A DNA stretch of 64,000 nucleotides from Eudorina sp. 2006-703-Eu-15 (lineage: Eukaryota; Chlorophyta; Chlorophyceae; Chlamydomonadales; Volvocaceae), in NCBI GenBank assembly GCA_003117195.1, contig BDSI01000027.1:680001-744000 (forward strand), read 5' to 3'. The translations under genes and the position numbers were made by a program. Positions 1 through 11,400 of this stretch are shown in pieces. Numbering within the stretch: the first letter of the stretch is position 1; each line of letters begins with the position of its first letter. The notes under the pieces were generated by a model. It did not search any database and was not told where the DNA came from. It worked only from the letters and a program-made list of their open reading frames with translations.

Positions 1-400
1 GGCTGAGTGGGTGGGGCCTAGTAAGGAGGTTGGTGAGGATGTGTTGTGCGTGTTTGGGGGGAGGAGGGGGGGCTGCAGGACGGGTCTGTTTGTTACGAGA
101 CGGTGGGGACAGGTAGACGGGGAGGCTGAGACTGAGGCTGTCGTGTTCCAACAGGACTCCTGAGGTCTCCGCCGCCTGACGGCGCCCGTCTGGCGTGTTG
201 CCTCGTGGCAACGCAGAAAACCCAAAGGAGCTTTCTTGACCATTTCGATCGCAGTCGGGCACCCCCATGCGTTCGACCGCTCGGCGTGTGAAGATCCACC
301 GCCCAACGCCGTCATCGGAGGAGGTGAAATGCACACAGAGCTGAACACGCTGTGCACAAGAGCAAACCAACACGCACACGTACCGTATCCCCAAACCCAC

Positions 401-1033
401 CTGCTCAATGAAGGTGGCCGCTTCGCGCAGCGTCTCCGCCATTTTGAGTCGGACCATGACAACTGCCAGTCGTCTCCGGCAGAATGCCGCGGTCGCCAGC
501 TTATCGCACTGAACCAGGCTCTTTTTTGTTGGGAGGACACCCATGCTGTGCAACCTGCGAGGCGGAATTGACTATAAACCGCCATGTATATTACACGTAT
601 ATGGAGAAGCAGGGGCCAGATTGGGGAACAGACGGGAGGCGCCGGAAAGACTCCCAGCGACACCCGAAACCCACTTCTCAAGCAGCTGGTCTGTCAATTC
701 AATTCGCGTCGAGTCCTTGGCGTCCAACTGCTTCAGCATGTTCGTAAGCTTTGTAACCATGCCAACTATCTTGTTGTACTTAGTGTAATCGTCGCGGTCT
801 TGAATGTGGTATCGCCGCATCACCTGCCGGCGGCGGTACGCGGGCGACCATTGAATTGCCGTTGGCCATATGTTGTGCTGTAATCATACGATTGTAGGCT
901 ATGCCCCAATTATAGGGCGTAGAGGCGGGTCCTCGCGACACACCTGCAGCTCGCGAACATTGTCGTCGCTTTTCCATCTTAAGAAGTTGACCTTCTTGAG
1001 AAGTTTCTGCTCATGAAATTTCAATTGACGCAT
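401..1033 (-). CDS. IMP3: U3 snoRNP protein IMP3 (partial; 3' end beyond the left edge)
   Basis: Nucleolar component of the U3 snoRNP (Imp3-Imp4-Mpp10) that helps U3 snoRNA pair with pre-rRNA during 18S processing. Three exons can be read on the minus strand: 944-1033, 675-823 and 401-554. They join in phase and give 131 residues. The N-terminus reads MRQLKFHEQKLLKKVNF, the middle MRRYHIQDRDDYTKYNK, and the third exon has the S4-like core CDKLATAAFCRRRLAVVMVR followed by KMAETLREAATFIEQ. This is collinear with eukaryotic Imp3 proteins (about 180 residues). The remaining C-terminal exon, expected to carry the GHVRVGP-type S4 segment, is not found between 1 and 400, so intron 3 runs off the window. 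The GTGGGT donors at exons 2 and 3 are strong. It is divergently arranged with the rhodanese gene, about 460 bp between start codons. The family assignment is very secure. Confidence 0.93.
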
Positions 1034-1491
1034 TCTTGTGCTGGAGGTTCAGACAGATTATGCCGTGTTATTCCCTTAGATGTAAGGATTGATCGTAATG
1101 CAATTTTGGGGGCATAGGTTAAGCAACTGCATAATCGATGCGTGGCACCCGTCTTCGGCTGCTTAACTTCCAATTATACGGCAAATTTACGGCATGGGTT
1201 GCAAAACTTCATCAATGTGGCATAGTTTTTATGTTTGATTGTTTTATACGATTGTCGTTTCTGTTTTGCTCTCCCTGTGCGCTGACGATGTCAAGCACCG
1301 ACACACACCAATCAGCGGACAATAAAACAATCGGGCACGAATCGAGTTCTGTGACTTGCATTCAACACTGTGAAAATCGGAAATCAGTTTAGGGCTGCTA
1401 GCTATAGGGCCCAACGTCGTACTATCATCCACTTTCTTAATCAGCAAGATTGACCCAGGATTCTGTGGCACAGTATGATCTTGAAGTGACC
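1034..1491. promoter_or_regulatory. Divergent 5' region between IMP3 and the rhodanese gene
   Basis: 458 bp between the two divergent start codons. It is more AT-rich than the flanking genes and must hold both 5'UTRs and both promoters. No convincing TATA box or other defined motif was identified. Confidence 0.45.
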
Positions 1492-2764
1492 ATGTCCTCC
1501 CACATGTTGCTTGTTTCTAGTCCTGGTGTCGCAGGGCGTCTTGCCGTCCTGCGCGGCCAGCGCAACCTGATTGTTGTTGGAGAGAGATTGCGGTTGGCGG
1601 GCCCAGCTACCGCGCCAGCCCGCGCTGGCCGTCGTTTAGCAACATGCCGGATGCCATTCGGCACCTGCCGAGTAGCTGAGCTTGTGGGGCCTTCGAGTGA
1701 AAAGCGCGCAACCGAGGAGCGCTTCCTGGACGTCCACGCCTTCTTGAGTGACTTTAATCCGCTCAAAGATAGCCACCTCCTGAAATGGGAGGACAGCGAT
1801 GACGAGGATGGTGCCGTCCAGGCCGAACTACCGCAAACGTCTACCTGGGAGGACTCAGCGAGTGGATACCAGGGCCTGGAGTACCAGCCGGTGCGTTGGT
1901 CGGTAACCTGCACGCCCGAGTGCCAATCTCAACCATTCCAGCCGCTGTTCCTTGCCAACAATACGCTTTTTCGCGCGGCGGCCGTGCCGTTGCCAGCTTG
2001 TGAACGTAATCCACAAGCGCCATACACATCTTTGCTGCTCGATTCCCGGTTCTCATTTGCAGTCCTGGATTGACTACCGCGATGGTTCCGAGTCTGATGA
2101 TCCCGACACACGCCGCGGCGTTTTGGGCGCGTACGAAGCCCTGGCGACCGTACTGCCGGACCTCGGCCACAACACGATTGATGACGCGCTGGCGTCGAGC
2201 CCGTTGCAAGCAGGTGGCCTGCAGGTCAGCGCAGCGGTTCCCAACGCCTACTCACCGGAGGCCGGATTTCAGGTGACCCTGCAGAAATCAATATACCCAA
2301 ACACACTTGAACCCCAAATCAGTTTCGATTACACAATGACGCGATTGTATGTTCGTGTGCTGCAGGAAATTTCGGTGGTCGAGCTTGAGGAGCGCCTGGC
2401 CACCGGGCAGTTCTCTTTGCTACTGGACGTGCGCGCGGAACAGGAGTATGAGTGGGGCCACATCGCAGGAGCCGTCAACCTCCCCCTGGATACGGAGCTG
2501 TCAGCGGCGGTGCGCAGCGGCTCGCTGGAGGAGTTCCGAGACCGAGCGGTGGCGGTCTACTGTGGCTCCGGCGGGCGATCGGATCAGGCGACGGTGCGGC
2601 TGACCAAGGTCTTCGGCTTCTCCAACGTGACGTCCGTCAAGGGCGGCTTGCGAGCCTGGCAAGACGAAGGGATGCCCGTCGAGGGCAACCAGTTGCGCAG
2701 CAGCTGCGGGTGCGGTGGCGGCGGGGGTGGCGGCGGATGCAAGAACGGCAAGCAGGGCATATAA
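1492..2764 (+). CDS. Rhodanese-domain protein, probably plastid-targeted
   Basis: Single-domain rhodanese, a family that moves sulfane sulfur or acts as a related sulfur/phosphate-binding module. Exons 1492-1890, 2063-2272 and 2366-2764 (335 residues). Intron 2 (93 nt) has no in-frame stop, but removing it restores the usual start of the domain (EISVVELEERLATGQFSLLL). Residues about 1-60 are rich in R, A, S and G with few acidic residues, like an algal plastid transit peptide. The rhodanese domain covers about residues 205-315, with DVRAEQEYEWGHIAGAVNLP and the active-site loop CGSGGRS, in which the Cys is the predicted catalytic residue. An acidic linker (KWEDSDDEDG) lies between transit peptide and domain. 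The C-terminus is a Cys-Gly tail: Cys-Gly-Cys, eight Gly, then Cys. The start is the first in-frame ATG. Substrate and exact role are unknown. Confidence 0.85.
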
Positions 2765-3724
2765 AGCTGTTGTCGATGACATAGTGGGGGGTAACCACGA
2801 GACAGGCTGCGTGGCTGGCACCGCGGCGCAGGTGGCTGTTGCTAACTTCGTTTGTTTCCCGCACGGACGGATGGCGGATCTTAGATAACATGATACTAGT
2901 CAGCATGTTTTGAATCAGATTTTGGTGACGTGTGGTGCATCGTGAGGTTGGGCTGCATGCGAATAAATGTACATTACCCACTTCAGCATGTGCACATTGC
3001 ACACGCACGTTTGTGCCAACGCGTTTATTATGACACGATATCTGTTTGGCACAAGAGCCTAGTTACGTCACGATGCTTAAATTGGCAAGCCTTGACACCA
3101 AGGCGCAAAACTGCGGAAGCAGTATCACACACCATGTGACCGCCAGCCCGCCTCACGATAATGCCGTGACAACGTGCATGTAAAAATCCGGTTTCCTCTT
3201 GTCGATGACCGCAGCGGCCTCTTTTAATCGCTCGCATCTGTGGCACCAAGCGCCTCTCCTGGAACGAAGTTTCTCACCTCCTATCTGTATGAAGATGTTG
3301 CCGCGGCGCACAATAAAACTGCGGCCTGCGCATTGGGCTGTAGGATCCAGCGACTAGACTGCCTTCTGTCTCACTGCACGGCGCTCCACCGCACCCTCGA
3401 AGGAACGTCGGTCACGTCCATATCATCATCACACCGTTGCGCATCTACTTGCACCCCTTTCCCGTGTCAGTAAACAGTGTCAAGACAAAGCGAACCAGGT
3501 CCAAATGGGTTTTAACCCACTCCGGTTTGGGTCGGGCGGGCTTTCTCGCTAGGCTCACTGACACCTCACAACGCAGCCCAGCTCCCGAGTGATCACCCCC
3601 GGCACCTCCTGTGACGGCAGTGTGACACTCCGATCCCAGTGGCCCTCATTCCCAACACTCGATTGCCCCACCAAGAACGTCCTCATCATGGATCGCTCCA
3701 GCGCGTCCGTCAGGGGCAGCGACC
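2765..3724. other. Convergent intergenic region / 3'UTRs
   Basis: Lies between the stop codon of the rhodanese gene (plus) and that of GH1 copy 1 (minus). The first 415 bp are probably rhodanese 3'UTR, ending near the TGTAA at 3179. No coding exon was recognised. Confidence 0.5.
3179..3183 (+). terminator. Putative TGTAA poly(A) signal (rhodanese gene)
   Basis: The pentanucleotide TGTAA is the usual poly(A) signal of volvocine algae. It lies 415 nt after the rhodanese stop codon and is followed by a short A run. Confidence 0.5.
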
Positions 3725-6700
3725 TCAGCCGATGGCCACCACACCCACTCCCTTGCCGCCCAGCCTGTCCCCCTTCTCGTCGACCAGCTGTCCCGCCGGC
3801 CCCATCTGCACGAATCCCTCCTCTTGCAGCTCCTGCTCCACCCCCAGGTCCGGCCCCAGCACCGCCCGGGCCTTCCTGGCCGCCTCGCGCACGCCAGCCA
3901 GGTCGTCCGGCAGTGTACGGAAGTACCGTACCAGCGTCTTGCTGCCCTCCTGCAGGGTGATCAGGATCACATTGCCGTGGGGATGTATGGCACCGGGCGG
4001 CAGTGCCAATCACGAAAATAAGTCCTTCATGTGCATATGTCCCAAAAGGTGCTTATGAGACCACTGCTGACGTGCAGCTCGGCTGCCTATGCTTCGACGC
4101 ACCCGCCCTTTCCGGCCGCCCCTCAACCTGCCAACCCACACGCACCTTGAGCTTGCGGTCCACGCTGCCGTCCGGCTCCCAGGCGTACAGCCCGAACTTC
4201 ATGGTGTAGCCCGTGGCCCACTCGAGGTTGTCAATGAGCGTCCTGCGTCAGGATCAGGGAAAACGGCGTGCAAGACCATACTGGTTGGGCTCAGGATGCA
4301 CTGCAACAGTGAATGTCCTCCACTCGACCAAGACAATCGTTGATTTCGTCCTGTGCACGCTAGCTCACCAGTAGTAGAAGCCGCGGACGTCGTAACCCTC
4401 CGCCACAGCGCGCATCACCTGCAAAATGACAAAGCGTACGGGCGCGGGCGGAAGGTGGGCACACTGTTGTCGCCCGGTTGGGAAAAGGGATGCCGTTATA
4501 TATACTTAAATCTTTGAATTTGCCAGCTCAGCGCCACTAGTCCAGTGGTGAGGATATTTGCCTTCCAAGCAAAAGAGCGGGGTTCGATTCCCCGGTGGCG
4601 CAAATTTCTTATCAAATAACTATTTACTTACAGCATTTGTGATACACACAGATTACATTTGTTCAATGATGTAATTGTAGGTTCTAAGAATCTATAAACT
4701 CTTGTATAGTTGGCGGGAAGGGCGCCGGGCTGCCGGCCTGCGTGGCTGTGCTGGTTCTAGGTAGTAAGTGACACCGATGTTGCCATCCGCATTGAAACCA
4801 ACCCGCAACCAAATCTATGCGGAATAACTACTCTTAACAGCACTTTGCGCTCCACATCTTACATCCCCGCTCACCCACCTCCTTGAAGTACGCGTCAATC
4901 ATGATCGCCCTCCGGTCATCCCGCGCGTCCGCGATGCCCGTCTCCGTGATGTACATGGGGATACCGAACTCGGAGCACCTGGCGCCGCAGCGGTGAGGGA
5001 CCAGGGGGCCCGGGAGGTGGCAATGGAACAGATTGCGCCCGCCCGTTTTGATGTTGCCCGCAGGCCCGGTTTAGGTGCCCCCTTAGATGCCCCCATGGTC
5101 CGCATCAACCCACTGCTGCCATCCAAGCACAACCAAACCAGTCCCCAGCACACGGCACGCAGGCTTTCCCTCCATATACGTTTCCACCTTCCCTGGATCC
5201 CTGCCGTACCTCTTGATGGCCCGGTACATGCCCTCAGGATAGATGGGGTAGTACATGTCCGTCATCACCTCCGTCTGGCGGCAGCTGGGCGACAGGTACC
5301 ACGAGAAGATGCCCCGCGAGTAGTAGTTGATGCCCCACCAATCGCACGGCGGCCGGCCCGCCGGGTCGCGCCACTGCTGCCAGGTGCCCAGCACCGGCAG
5401 CTTCCACACAAACTCGCCGGTCAGCATCCAGTGCTCCATCACGTCCCAGCCCCACCAGTAGGTCATCCAGTCCGATACCACCCTGGGCAGGGGGCAGGGG
5501 GCAGGGGCAAGGTCACACGCCTGGGTAGGGAGCCACCGAGCGCGGCCGACCGGATAGGGAATGTGGACAGCACGGCCTTCCCCTGGTGCGCAAAGGCGCC
5601 TCAAGGAGCCCAGGCGACATGGGTTTCCACCTACTCCGGGACCATGTGAGTCCACGCCCTGCCAAAATCCCTGTGTTCTTTCATACCCCTGCCTAGATGT
5701 ACAACATTCTCTGTATGACCTGCTTCCATCGTCTAAGCTTGCATACACACGGCTGCTTGCATACACACGGGACACGGCTAAGCAACATGTCAATCCGCGC
5801 CCAGCCGCGAAGACGAGCAAGCACCTTCCCAGCCCCGCCCCGTCCGCCTTCACACCCGACCGCTCTCCGCACCCCGTGCTCCCGCCCAACTCACTTCGCC
5901 ACGCCGTGCAATATTCCGTCCGCCTGCGCCTCAAAGGTGATGTGGTGGCTCACCAGCCCCACCTGCGCCTTGTCGCCCCCCGGCATCGCCTTTATGGCCC
6001 GGTAGGCCGCCACGTGCGCCTTGAGCATGGTGCTCAGCATGCGGCCCGCCCCCACCAGGTCGAAGATGCGGCCCGGCGGTGCAATACCCACAATGAAGCC
6101 CAGGAACATGTAGCACTGTTGGGCCAGCGACAGACAAGGGCGACCGAAGTCCCAAGCGTTGTCCGTTCACTAAAGGGGTCGGCCGCAGCGCATTAACGCG
6201 CGTAGGAGGTACCCCCCGAAGAAGGGGCATTGCGCGCCAGGGAGCGGTTTTTGTGTTTTGGTCGGGTTTAGGGCGGCGACGGGAGGTCGTGCGACATCCT
6301 TATCCATATGAGGAACACGGTGGAGCGCCATGTTGCCAGGAGGTCGTATCGCCGGAAGGTGCTGCCCTGGGAGTGCAGCCAGGCTGTGATGGGGTACCGA
6401 CCCGTGGCGTGACGCACATGGCCGTACCTACCGTGGGTTCGTTGAAGGTGGCCCAGAGCCGGATCCTGGATCCAAACCAGCCGAAGCAGCGCTTGCTGAA
6501 CTCGACGAATGCCGGGATGTTCTCCTCGCGCGTGAATCCGCCCGCGTCCTCGAACCACGTGGGGTGCACGAAGTGCCAGAGGGTGGCGTTGGGCTCCAGG
6601 CCGTGCGCCTCCATGCAGTCCAGCATCTGGTGGTACCTGGCGGGAGGGAGGGGGACCGGCAGGGCAGCAGCAGACGGGGAGGCAAGACGGCCCGCCGAAC

Positions 6701-7736
6701 GGAGCGCGGGGCCCAACACGAGTCAGAGCTCGTGACCCAAATCAGAAATCAGAGCAAGGTCATGTGGGGATGCGCTTTGGGCGCCTGCACCTGGGTTTAA
6801 TCACCCTGCATGTTCGTAGGGCAGCATAACCTAGCCACCGTGCACCAGGTCATGCTGCAGGCCACTTGGAGGTTGAGCCCCCCGACGACGATGCAAGCCG
6901 CCACCAGCGACTTATCCGGGTCCCGATCAAGCCATAGGGCGAGGAACGCCGACCTCACTGCGGAGCCGCACCTGCGCACTGCCTCCATGTCGATCACCCC
7001 GCGCTCGGGCTCGATGCGGGCCCACTCGATGGAGAAGCGCAGCGTTGTGCTGCCGATCTGCGCAGCCAGCTTGATATCCCGCTCATAGCTGTGGGCGGAG
7101 GCGAGTGGAAAATAGGGAGGACGGAGCAGCTGGTGTGGCGCAGGTGGGATACGATGAGAGTCAAGGTATGGTAGCGAGTAAGCCTTCGTTCGCATGACAA
7201 CGCCCGCAATATGTGTTGGTTCTCTTGCACCTAATAAAATAGCTGCCAGAACACCGGCCTGATGGCGGTGCTCAAGCCATGTCCTCAGTATGACGTCGCG
7301 CCATCCAAAGTCGCCGCAAAGGACAAGTCAGGGGTTTTACTGAGGACCGTACGCGCGCAACAACCCAGCGGGGTACCCGCATGACGAGCGGCGGTCATTT
7401 ATGCGTTGAGGTGAATTAAGTAAAGCATGATCGCTTGCGGAGGGGTCACAAGGAAAGTGTGTCGTGTCCTATCGGCGTAACGCCAGAAACATCGTTGCTG
7501 CCATCGCTGACGACGTACTTGTTCCAGAAATCGCTGCATGTGTCGATGTTGTATTTTCCCCTGATTGCGCTGACACCGAAATAGCGGAAAGGCCACAGGC
7601 TTTTCGCAAAGCGCGTCCAGTTGGAACCGCCGTCACCTGAATTTTGCCATACACTGATAGCGGATCCCTTCAGAAAGCGAATTTCCTCAGCTTGCCCATT
7701 TGGGACTGTTCCATTTTCCTCGGCGTTTCCGTTCAT
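3725..7736 (-). CDS. Glycoside hydrolase family 1 (beta-glucosidase-like), copy 1
   Basis: Retaining GH1 beta-glycosidase fold. Nine exons: 7519-7736, 6972-7088, 6432-6636, 5895-6115, 5210-5482, 4879-4978, 4369-4418, 4146-4242 and 3725-3949. They join in frame to 501 residues, close to the usual GH1 length of about 450-520. Visible landmarks are FLKGSAISVWQNSGD, RFSIEWARIEPERGVID, WHFVHPTWFEDAGGFT, the acid/base motif ATFNEPT (Glu178), WWGINYYSRG, the nucleophile motif YITETG (Glu357), and EWATGYTMKFGLYAWEPDG. Both catalytic glutamates are present and no frame break is seen. There is no evident signal peptide, so a cytosolic location is likely. It is head to head with GH1 copy 2 and shares all eight intron positions and phases. 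Intron 6 contains a tRNA-Gly on the opposite strand. Substrate cannot be told from sequence. Confidence 0.9.
4531..4602 (+). tRNA. tRNA-Gly (anticodon UCC)
   Basis: 72-nt cloverleaf. The 7-bp acceptor stem GCGCCAC (4531-4537) pairs with GTGGCGC (4595-4601), with discriminator A4602. Box A is TAGTCCAGTGG at 4538. The anticodon loop CTTCCAA gives anticodon UCC. The T stem CGGGG/CCCCG encloses TTCGATT and gives box B GGTTCGATTCC. No intron. It sits antisense inside intron 6 of GH1 copy 1. Every stem I checked pairs fully, so it looks functional. Confidence 0.93.
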
Positions 7737-8434
7737 GGTTACCTTGTCAGCAGCATAGAAATAAGTTATACAAGAACCATGTCATTACAGGAATTTCTGA
7801 GCAGAGCGCTGTGTTGTGCGCCATTTTAATAGTTTCCGCGATTACTGCACAACGGTAAACGGTTTTGACGCAATTCTTCAGTTGGCCGCCGCGCGGCATC
7901 GCAGATTTCCAATTATCATTTAGTACAATATAGTTTTCGTGCTTGTGACTGCGTGATGTGTGGGTTCGGAGGTACCGCAAGCTGCAAACTGCCAGATGGT
8001 CAAGATGAGCACCAACGAGCTGGCATTCATGAGAAAACAATTTCGTCGAGTCCTATGTCCAATCTTCGCACGTGGCGACGCGTGACCCAAGGGTCCCGGT
8101 AGTGTCCTGGTACAGTTGTCCCCACAACGTGCTGGACAGTTGCCCCCACATTCCATTTTCACAAGGGGCAAAACATTTATTGTTTAATTGTCCTATGCCA
8201 TTCTTCACACTGGATGTGTCTCTTCTGGACCATCCGAAGTCCCGTCTGCATTTTGTAGACGCTGACCTTTATGCCAGTCGCAGATAGCCGTAGGAAAACT
8301 CACGGGTGCTACCATCTGCAGGACGTCGCGTCGAACTCAACATAAACCAACCAACATTGCTTCGCGGCAACGACTCGTTGGCTGGCACCTTCCCCACCGG
8401 CGCCGTCCGTTGCAGAACTCGAGCCGGAAGCCCC
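7737..8434. promoter_or_regulatory. Divergent promoter region of the GH1 pair
   Basis: About 700 bp between the start codons of the two head-to-head GH1 genes, more AT-rich than the genes. It contains two near-identical 15-mers (acagttgYccccaca) at 8112-8126 and 8136-8150, 24 bp apart, which could be a repeated binding site or a small repeat. No TATA box could be assigned with confidence. Confidence 0.4.
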
Positions 8435-11400
8435 ATGCCCGCCCCCAATCACCTCGCTGGCGGCCGCGTCAACGGCGCTGTGCAGGGCCCCAGCAGCATG
8501 CACGCAGACGCCCTCCCCGCCCCGGCTCACAACCTGCGCTCGCGCTTCCTCAAGGGCGTGGGTCTGTCCGTGTGGCAGTGCTCCGGCGACAGCGCCTCCA
8601 ACTGGACCCGATTCACGCGGGGGCGCTGGCCCTTCAGACACCTGGGCGTTCGTGCGGTCCGCGGGGGCGTTGGAGTCGAGGTGACCAACGGCTTCTGGGA
8701 CAGGCGCGTCCGGCTCCGAAACCGCTCCTTGTTCAGCTTCCGACGGTGCTCATGGGGTCGGTCGGCAGGATCCGTGTAAGGGTGTTGTGGCCGGATGTCT
8801 AGGGTGGCCCCAATCGCCTAACACGCACCCACCCACCCACCCGGGCGGGCGTGTATGTGGCCGCGGCAGGGCACCTAGGGCAGCAGCAACCGGGGGGCAG
8901 GGCTGCCGGGGGCCTTACGGAACCATTTTCGACCTGCGGGTGTGCCGTACAGGGGTCCCCCACCCGCTCCTCAGGACGTCAACGCTCCCCTCCCGGCAGG
9001 TATGCGGAGGACATCAAGTTGGCCACTGAGCTGGGCTGTACGTCATTCCGCTTCTCCATCGAGTGGGCCCGCATCGAGCCCGAGCGCGGGGTGATCGACA
9101 TGGAGGCAGTGCGCAGGTGCGGCTCCGCAGTGAGGTCGGCGTTCCTCGCCCCATGGCTTGATTGGGACCCGGAGGCATTGCTGGTGGCGGCTTGCATCGT
9201 CTTCGGGGGGCCCAACCTCCAAGTGGCCTGCAGCATGACCCGGTGCACGGTGGCTAGGTTATGCTGCCCTACGAACATGCAGGGTGATTAAACCCAGGTG
9301 CAGGCGCCAAAAGCGCATCCCCACATGGACCTTGCTCTGATTTCTGATTTGGGTCACGAGCTTTAACCTGTGTTGGGCCCCGCGCTCCGTTCGGCGGGCC
9401 GTCTTGCCTCCCCGTCTGCTGCTGCCCTGCCGCCTGTGCCCCGGTCCCCCTCCCTCCCGCCAGGTACCACCAGATGCTGGACTGCATGGAGGCGCACGGC
9501 CTGGAGCCCAACGCCACCCTCTGGCACTTCGTGCACCCCACGTGGTTCGAGGACGCGGGCGGATTCACGCGCGAGGAGAACATCCCGGCATTCGTCGAGT
9601 TCAGCAAGCGCTGCTTTGGCTGGTTTGGATCCAGGATCCGGCTCTGGGCCACCGTAAACGAGCCAACGGTGCGTGACTGGCGCGCAGAGGTGGCAGCAGC
9701 GCACAGATGTTTCGGGGTAAAACTGACGCACTCGCCGACTTGCAGTCTATCTGGAGCCTCTTACGTCACCCGTTTACTACGTGTCCTTAACACGCCTTCA
9801 ACGCATCGGACCTCCTGTCTTGTCCGCGTCCTGCTGTAAAGACGCAGAACACGACACAACAGCCCATCCAGTTCCCTCCAACAGGGTCATCCTCCTTCAC
9901 TGTCCGCTCCTGGGGAGGGTCATCCTCCTTCACTGTCCGCTCCCCACCTGCAATCCCCCACCGTCCTTCCCCTGCCCGCCTCTGATACCGGTAGCCCCCG
10001 CCTCTCTGGGTTGCCTCACTCACCCTACCCCCCGTCTTTTTCTCCACTCTTGCTCGCCCCGGCCGTCAGTGCTACCTGTTCCTGGGCTGGATCATCGGCA
10101 TCTCCCCGCCCGGCCACTTGATGGACCTGGTGGGGGCGGGCCGCATGCTGAGCACCATGCTCAAGGCGCACGTGGCCGTGTATAGGGCCCTCAAGGCGAT
10201 GCCGGGCGGGGACGCGGCGCTGGTGGGGCTGGTCAACCACCACATCACCTTTGAGCCGCAGGGCAGCGGAGTGCTGTACGGCGTGGCCAAGTGAGCTGGG
10301 GGCCACGGCCGCGGGGCCTTGGCGGTTTGCGTGTGTAATGCGTGAGGCGGCTTCGGTATCGATAACCCGTTGGAGCCCAGAGCACTTCAATTCAATTAAA
10401 CCCAAGCAACTAAATAGCCTTACATGAACGTCCCTAACCTCCTTAAGCCGTGTCTTTGCCCGCGCGGAATTCCCACTGCCTCTCTCCTCACATGGCGCCT
10501 GTTGGCAGGGTGGTGGCGGACTGGATGACCTACTGGGTGGGCTGCAACGTGATGGAGCACTGGATGCTGACCGGCGAGTTTGTGTGGAAGCTGCCGGTGC
10601 TGGGCACCTGGCAGCAGTGGCGCGACCCGGCGGGCCGCCCGCCGTGCGACTGGTGGGGCATCAACTACTACTCGCGCGGGGTGGTCAGCTGGCACCTCAC
10701 CCCCACCCACCGGCAGCAGGAGGTGATGACGGACATGTACTACCCGGTGTTCCCGGAGGGCATGTACCGGGCCATCAAGAGGTGTGTTTACTGTTTAGCG
10801 CGAAACCCGCCCGGCCCAGAGGTGTCGGATTACTGGGTGCCTGTGTCGCGTTCCTCAGTCTGCACAGCTCTGTACCCCGCCGACCTGCGCGCGACGCCGC
10901 GGGCATTCTCCGCAACCCTCCGAGCCACATTCGCGCCATCGGACGCCCCCTGCTGCACTGCTACCTGCCGCCTACCCCTGGTCCCTCACCGCCAGGGTGG
11001 CTATCTTAAGATATAAATATCTATTCGGCCGAAAAACTTCTGAAATTTTAGATACTTTTGGCCTGCCAAAACATGGAGTTTAAGATACTTTGATCCCTCG
11101 AATGGGACATGATATCTTCCCGTTGACATATACTCGGACGAGTGATGGGGTCCCCGATATCTCCCACCCGGGGTCGGTTCTCGCCGTCTGCAGTCATCTA
11201 TGACTAGGTGTAGCACTTATGGGTTCGGTTCGTGGAAGTTCTCCATCAATGTTGCGCCCTGTCCGCTGCCCTCTGTAGATACTTCGGGCCGTTTCCAGTT
11301 GGAAATATCTCCCCATAGACAGATACTTTCAGCGTTTCGAAGCCAGGTGTATCTCTGGCCGTAGATACTCCCAAAAATAAGATAGCCACCCTGCTCACCG

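Noticed and set aside
2273..2365. Treating the 93-nt segment of the rhodanese gene as coding
   Set aside because: In frame without stops, but it has GT-AG ends and its removal gives a normal rhodanese N-terminus; retention remains possible.
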